Below, in pieces: positions 62,669 to 64,000 of a stretch of DNA of 64,000 nucleotides. Position 1 is the first letter of the stretch; every line of letters starts with the position of its first letter. The position numbers and the translations under genes are program-made. The stretch comes from Candidatus Kouleothrix ribensis (GTDB lineage: Bacteria; Chloroflexota; Chloroflexia; Chloroflexales; Roseiflexaceae), in the NCBI GenBank assembly GCA_016722075.1, contig JADKGW010000001.1:4650001-4714000 (forward strand), read 5' to 3'. Below the pieces are notes generated by a model. It made no database searches. It was not told the DNA's origin and was given only the letters and a program-made list of their open reading frames with translations.

Positions 62669-64000
62669 CTACACCACGATTGTGCCCTGCCAGGCTGCCT
62701 TGAGTTCGGCCACGCTCGCGTACAGCACATGGCTACCGGCCACCCCCACGATCGCCAGCTCGGGCGCGGGCGTGACGACACCGACACGTGCGCAGGGCAG
62801 GCCGGCCAGCGCGGCCTCGAAGGCGGCGGCGTTGGCCGGGCGCACCTCGGCCAGGAAGCGCGTGGGCGACTCGGCGAACAGCAGGGTGGTGTCGTCGTCG
62901 AGGCCCGCCGGGCGGGGCAGCGTCGCCAGCTCTAGCGCCATGCCCAGCTCGCCGGCGAAGGCCATCTCGGCCGCAGCCACACCCAGGCCGCCCTCGCTCA
63001 GGTCGTGGCAGGCGCGCAGCAGCCCGGCCGTAATCGCCGCGTGCAGCGCAGCCATAAGCCGGGGGGCCAGCGCAAGATCAACCTTCGGAACCGCAGGCTG
63101 AGCGCCAGGCGCCAGGCGCTGGTGGCTGTAGTGGCCGCCCCCCAGCTCGTCGCGCGTCTCGCCAACCATATACACATAGCTGCCGGCCGCCTTCAGATCC
63201 ATCGTCACAGCCCGGCGCAGATCGGGCACGTGCGCCAGCGCAGTGATCAGCAATGTCGGTGGGATGGGCGTGCGCTGGCCGTCGGCATCGCGATACTCGT
63301 TGTTGAGTGAATCTTTGCCCGAGACGAACGGCGTGCCGAAGGCCACCGCCGCATCGTAGCAGCCGGCCGCCGCGCGCACCAGCCCGGCCAGCCGATCGGG
63401 CTGGCGTGGGTCGCCCCAGCAGAAGTTATCGAGGATCGCGGTGCAGCGTGGGTCGCCACCCACAGCCACGACATTGCGCAGCGCCTCATCGACGCAGGCC
63501 AGCGCCATCCAGTAGGGGTCGATCCGGCCGTAGCGTGGGTTGATCCCACAGCCAAGCGCCAGCCCCTCGTGCGAGGCGCGCAGCGGCTGCAGCACGGCCG
63601 CGTCGCCTGGGCCGTCGCACTGCACCCCAACCAGCGGCTTGATCACCGTGCCGCCGCGCACCTCGTGGTCGTAGGTGCGCACGATCTGCTCCTTCGACGC
63701 GATGTTCGGGTGGGCCAGCAACGCCTTGAGCGCGCCAGCAAGTGCCTCGGCGGGAGCACCGGCGCTCGCTTCAGGTTCCTGGGGCCTGGCGCCTGGTTCT
63801 ATAGCGGCCGTCCAGACCGCGTCGAGCACGCGCTGGGGGATGCCCCTGTGCAGAAACTGCATCGACAGATCGACTACCGTCTGCCCCTGATGCGTCACAC
63901 TTAGCCGGCCATCGCCGGTGAACTGCCCGATCACAGTCGCATCGACCTCTTCGCCGGCACAGAGCGCCAGCAGCCGGCCGAGGTGTTGGGGTGGCACGGC
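62669..64000 (-). CDS. purL: Phosphoribosylformylglycinamidine synthase subunit PurL (C-terminal part)
   Basis: At least 443 residues are seen; the 5' end is beyond the window. The C-terminal PurL half has ALACVDEALRNVVAVGGDP, the FCWGDP motif, SGKDSLNNEY, CHDLSEGGLGVAAAEMAFAG and a C-terminal ATP-binding-like region. PurL converts FGAR to FGAM in purine synthesis, with glutamine-derived ammonia from PurQ. The neighbouring pur genes are outside the window. Confidence 0.92.
   Translation of the reverse strand, partial: AVPPQHLGRLLALCAGEEVDATVIGQFTGDGRLSVTHQGQTVVDLSMQFLHRGIPQRVLDAVWTAAIEPGARPQEPEASAGAPAEALAGALKALLAHPNIASKEQIVRTYDHEVRGGTVIKPLVGVQCDGPGDAAVLQPLRASHEGLALGCGINPRYGRIDPYWMALACVDEALRNVVAVGGDPRCTAILDNFCWGDPRQPDRLAGLVRAAAGCYDAAVAFGTPFVSGKDSLNNEYRDADGQRTPIPPTLLITALAHVPDLRRAVTMDLKAAGSYVYMVGETRDELGGGHYSHQRLAPGAQPAVPKVDLALAPRLMAALHAAITAGLLRACHDLSEGGLGVAAAEMAFAGELGMALELATLPRPAGLDDDTTLLFAESPTRFLAEVRPANAAAFEAALAGLPCARVGVVTPAPELAIVGVAGSHVLYASVAELKAAWQGTIVV

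Overview
The window looks like a chromosomal segment of a high-GC member of the Chloroflexota, probably a Roseiflexus/Kouleothrix-like filamentous lineage. This is an inference from several traits: a CtaA-CtaB fusion protein, glucosylglycerate genes, a group-4 hydrogenase-like membrane complex, an acetolactate-synthase-like TPP enzyme, bactofilin, and very abundant short intergenic repeat families. No rRNA, tRNA or CRISPR array was seen.

Region 1 (1-11060) is an island of visibly lower GC than the rest. It carries a tightly coupled five-gene operon: a DUF4007 protein, a small BrxF-like P-loop ATPase, a giant BrxC/PglY-like ATPase, a PglZ-domain protein and a short BrxL-like AAA+ protein. This is a BREX-type phage-defence locus with no methyltransferase gene in view. 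A long imperfect hairpin lies upstream and decayed gene fragments lie downstream. The gene upstream of the operon is cut by the window edge; only its last codons, with a CxxC tail, are seen.

Region 2 (11061-21630) starts with GC-rich tandem repeats. It continues with an ABC-2 exporter trio, a GNAT acetyltransferase, a GH130 mannoside phosphorylase and a MacAB-like efflux operon headed by its own TetR repressor, with a recognisable promoter and operator.

Region 3 (21631-31095) is a carbohydrate/compatible-solute block: a GH63-like glucosylglycerate/mannosylglycerate hydrolase, a GT4 glycosyltransferase, a UspA-UspA-GpgS fusion (glucosyl-3-phosphoglycerate synthase) and a GH13_18 phosphorylase (glucosylglycerate or sucrose phosphorylase). 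An aminotransferase and a citrate synthase follow.

Region 4 (31096-43476) holds small regulators (an HTH protein, an ANTAR response regulator with a membrane-anchored partner, ArsR) and an ABC-2 pair. It also holds a six-gene complex related to energy-converting [NiFe] hydrogenase/complex I that keeps all four Ni-ligand cysteines but has no ferredoxin-like or NuoC subunit. MITE-like and GC-rich repeats surround and interrupt the block.

Region 5 (43477-64000) is mainly housekeeping: GNAT, a methyltransferase, heme A/O synthase fusion, two MsbA-like half transporters, adenylate kinase, a lipase, a TPP enzyme, P5C dehydrogenase, an EVE protein, bactofilin, an orphan thiamine-binding lipoprotein under a TPP riboswitch, small membrane proteins, a DUF1444 protein and the 3' part of purL.

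Four repeat themes recur throughout: 7-8 bp GGTTGCA/GGTTGGCA arrays, a MITE-like palindrome with TTACGC ends, an element of about 90 bp followed by GC-rich tandem arrays, and short direct repeats. Some of these appear to have entered coding sequence.
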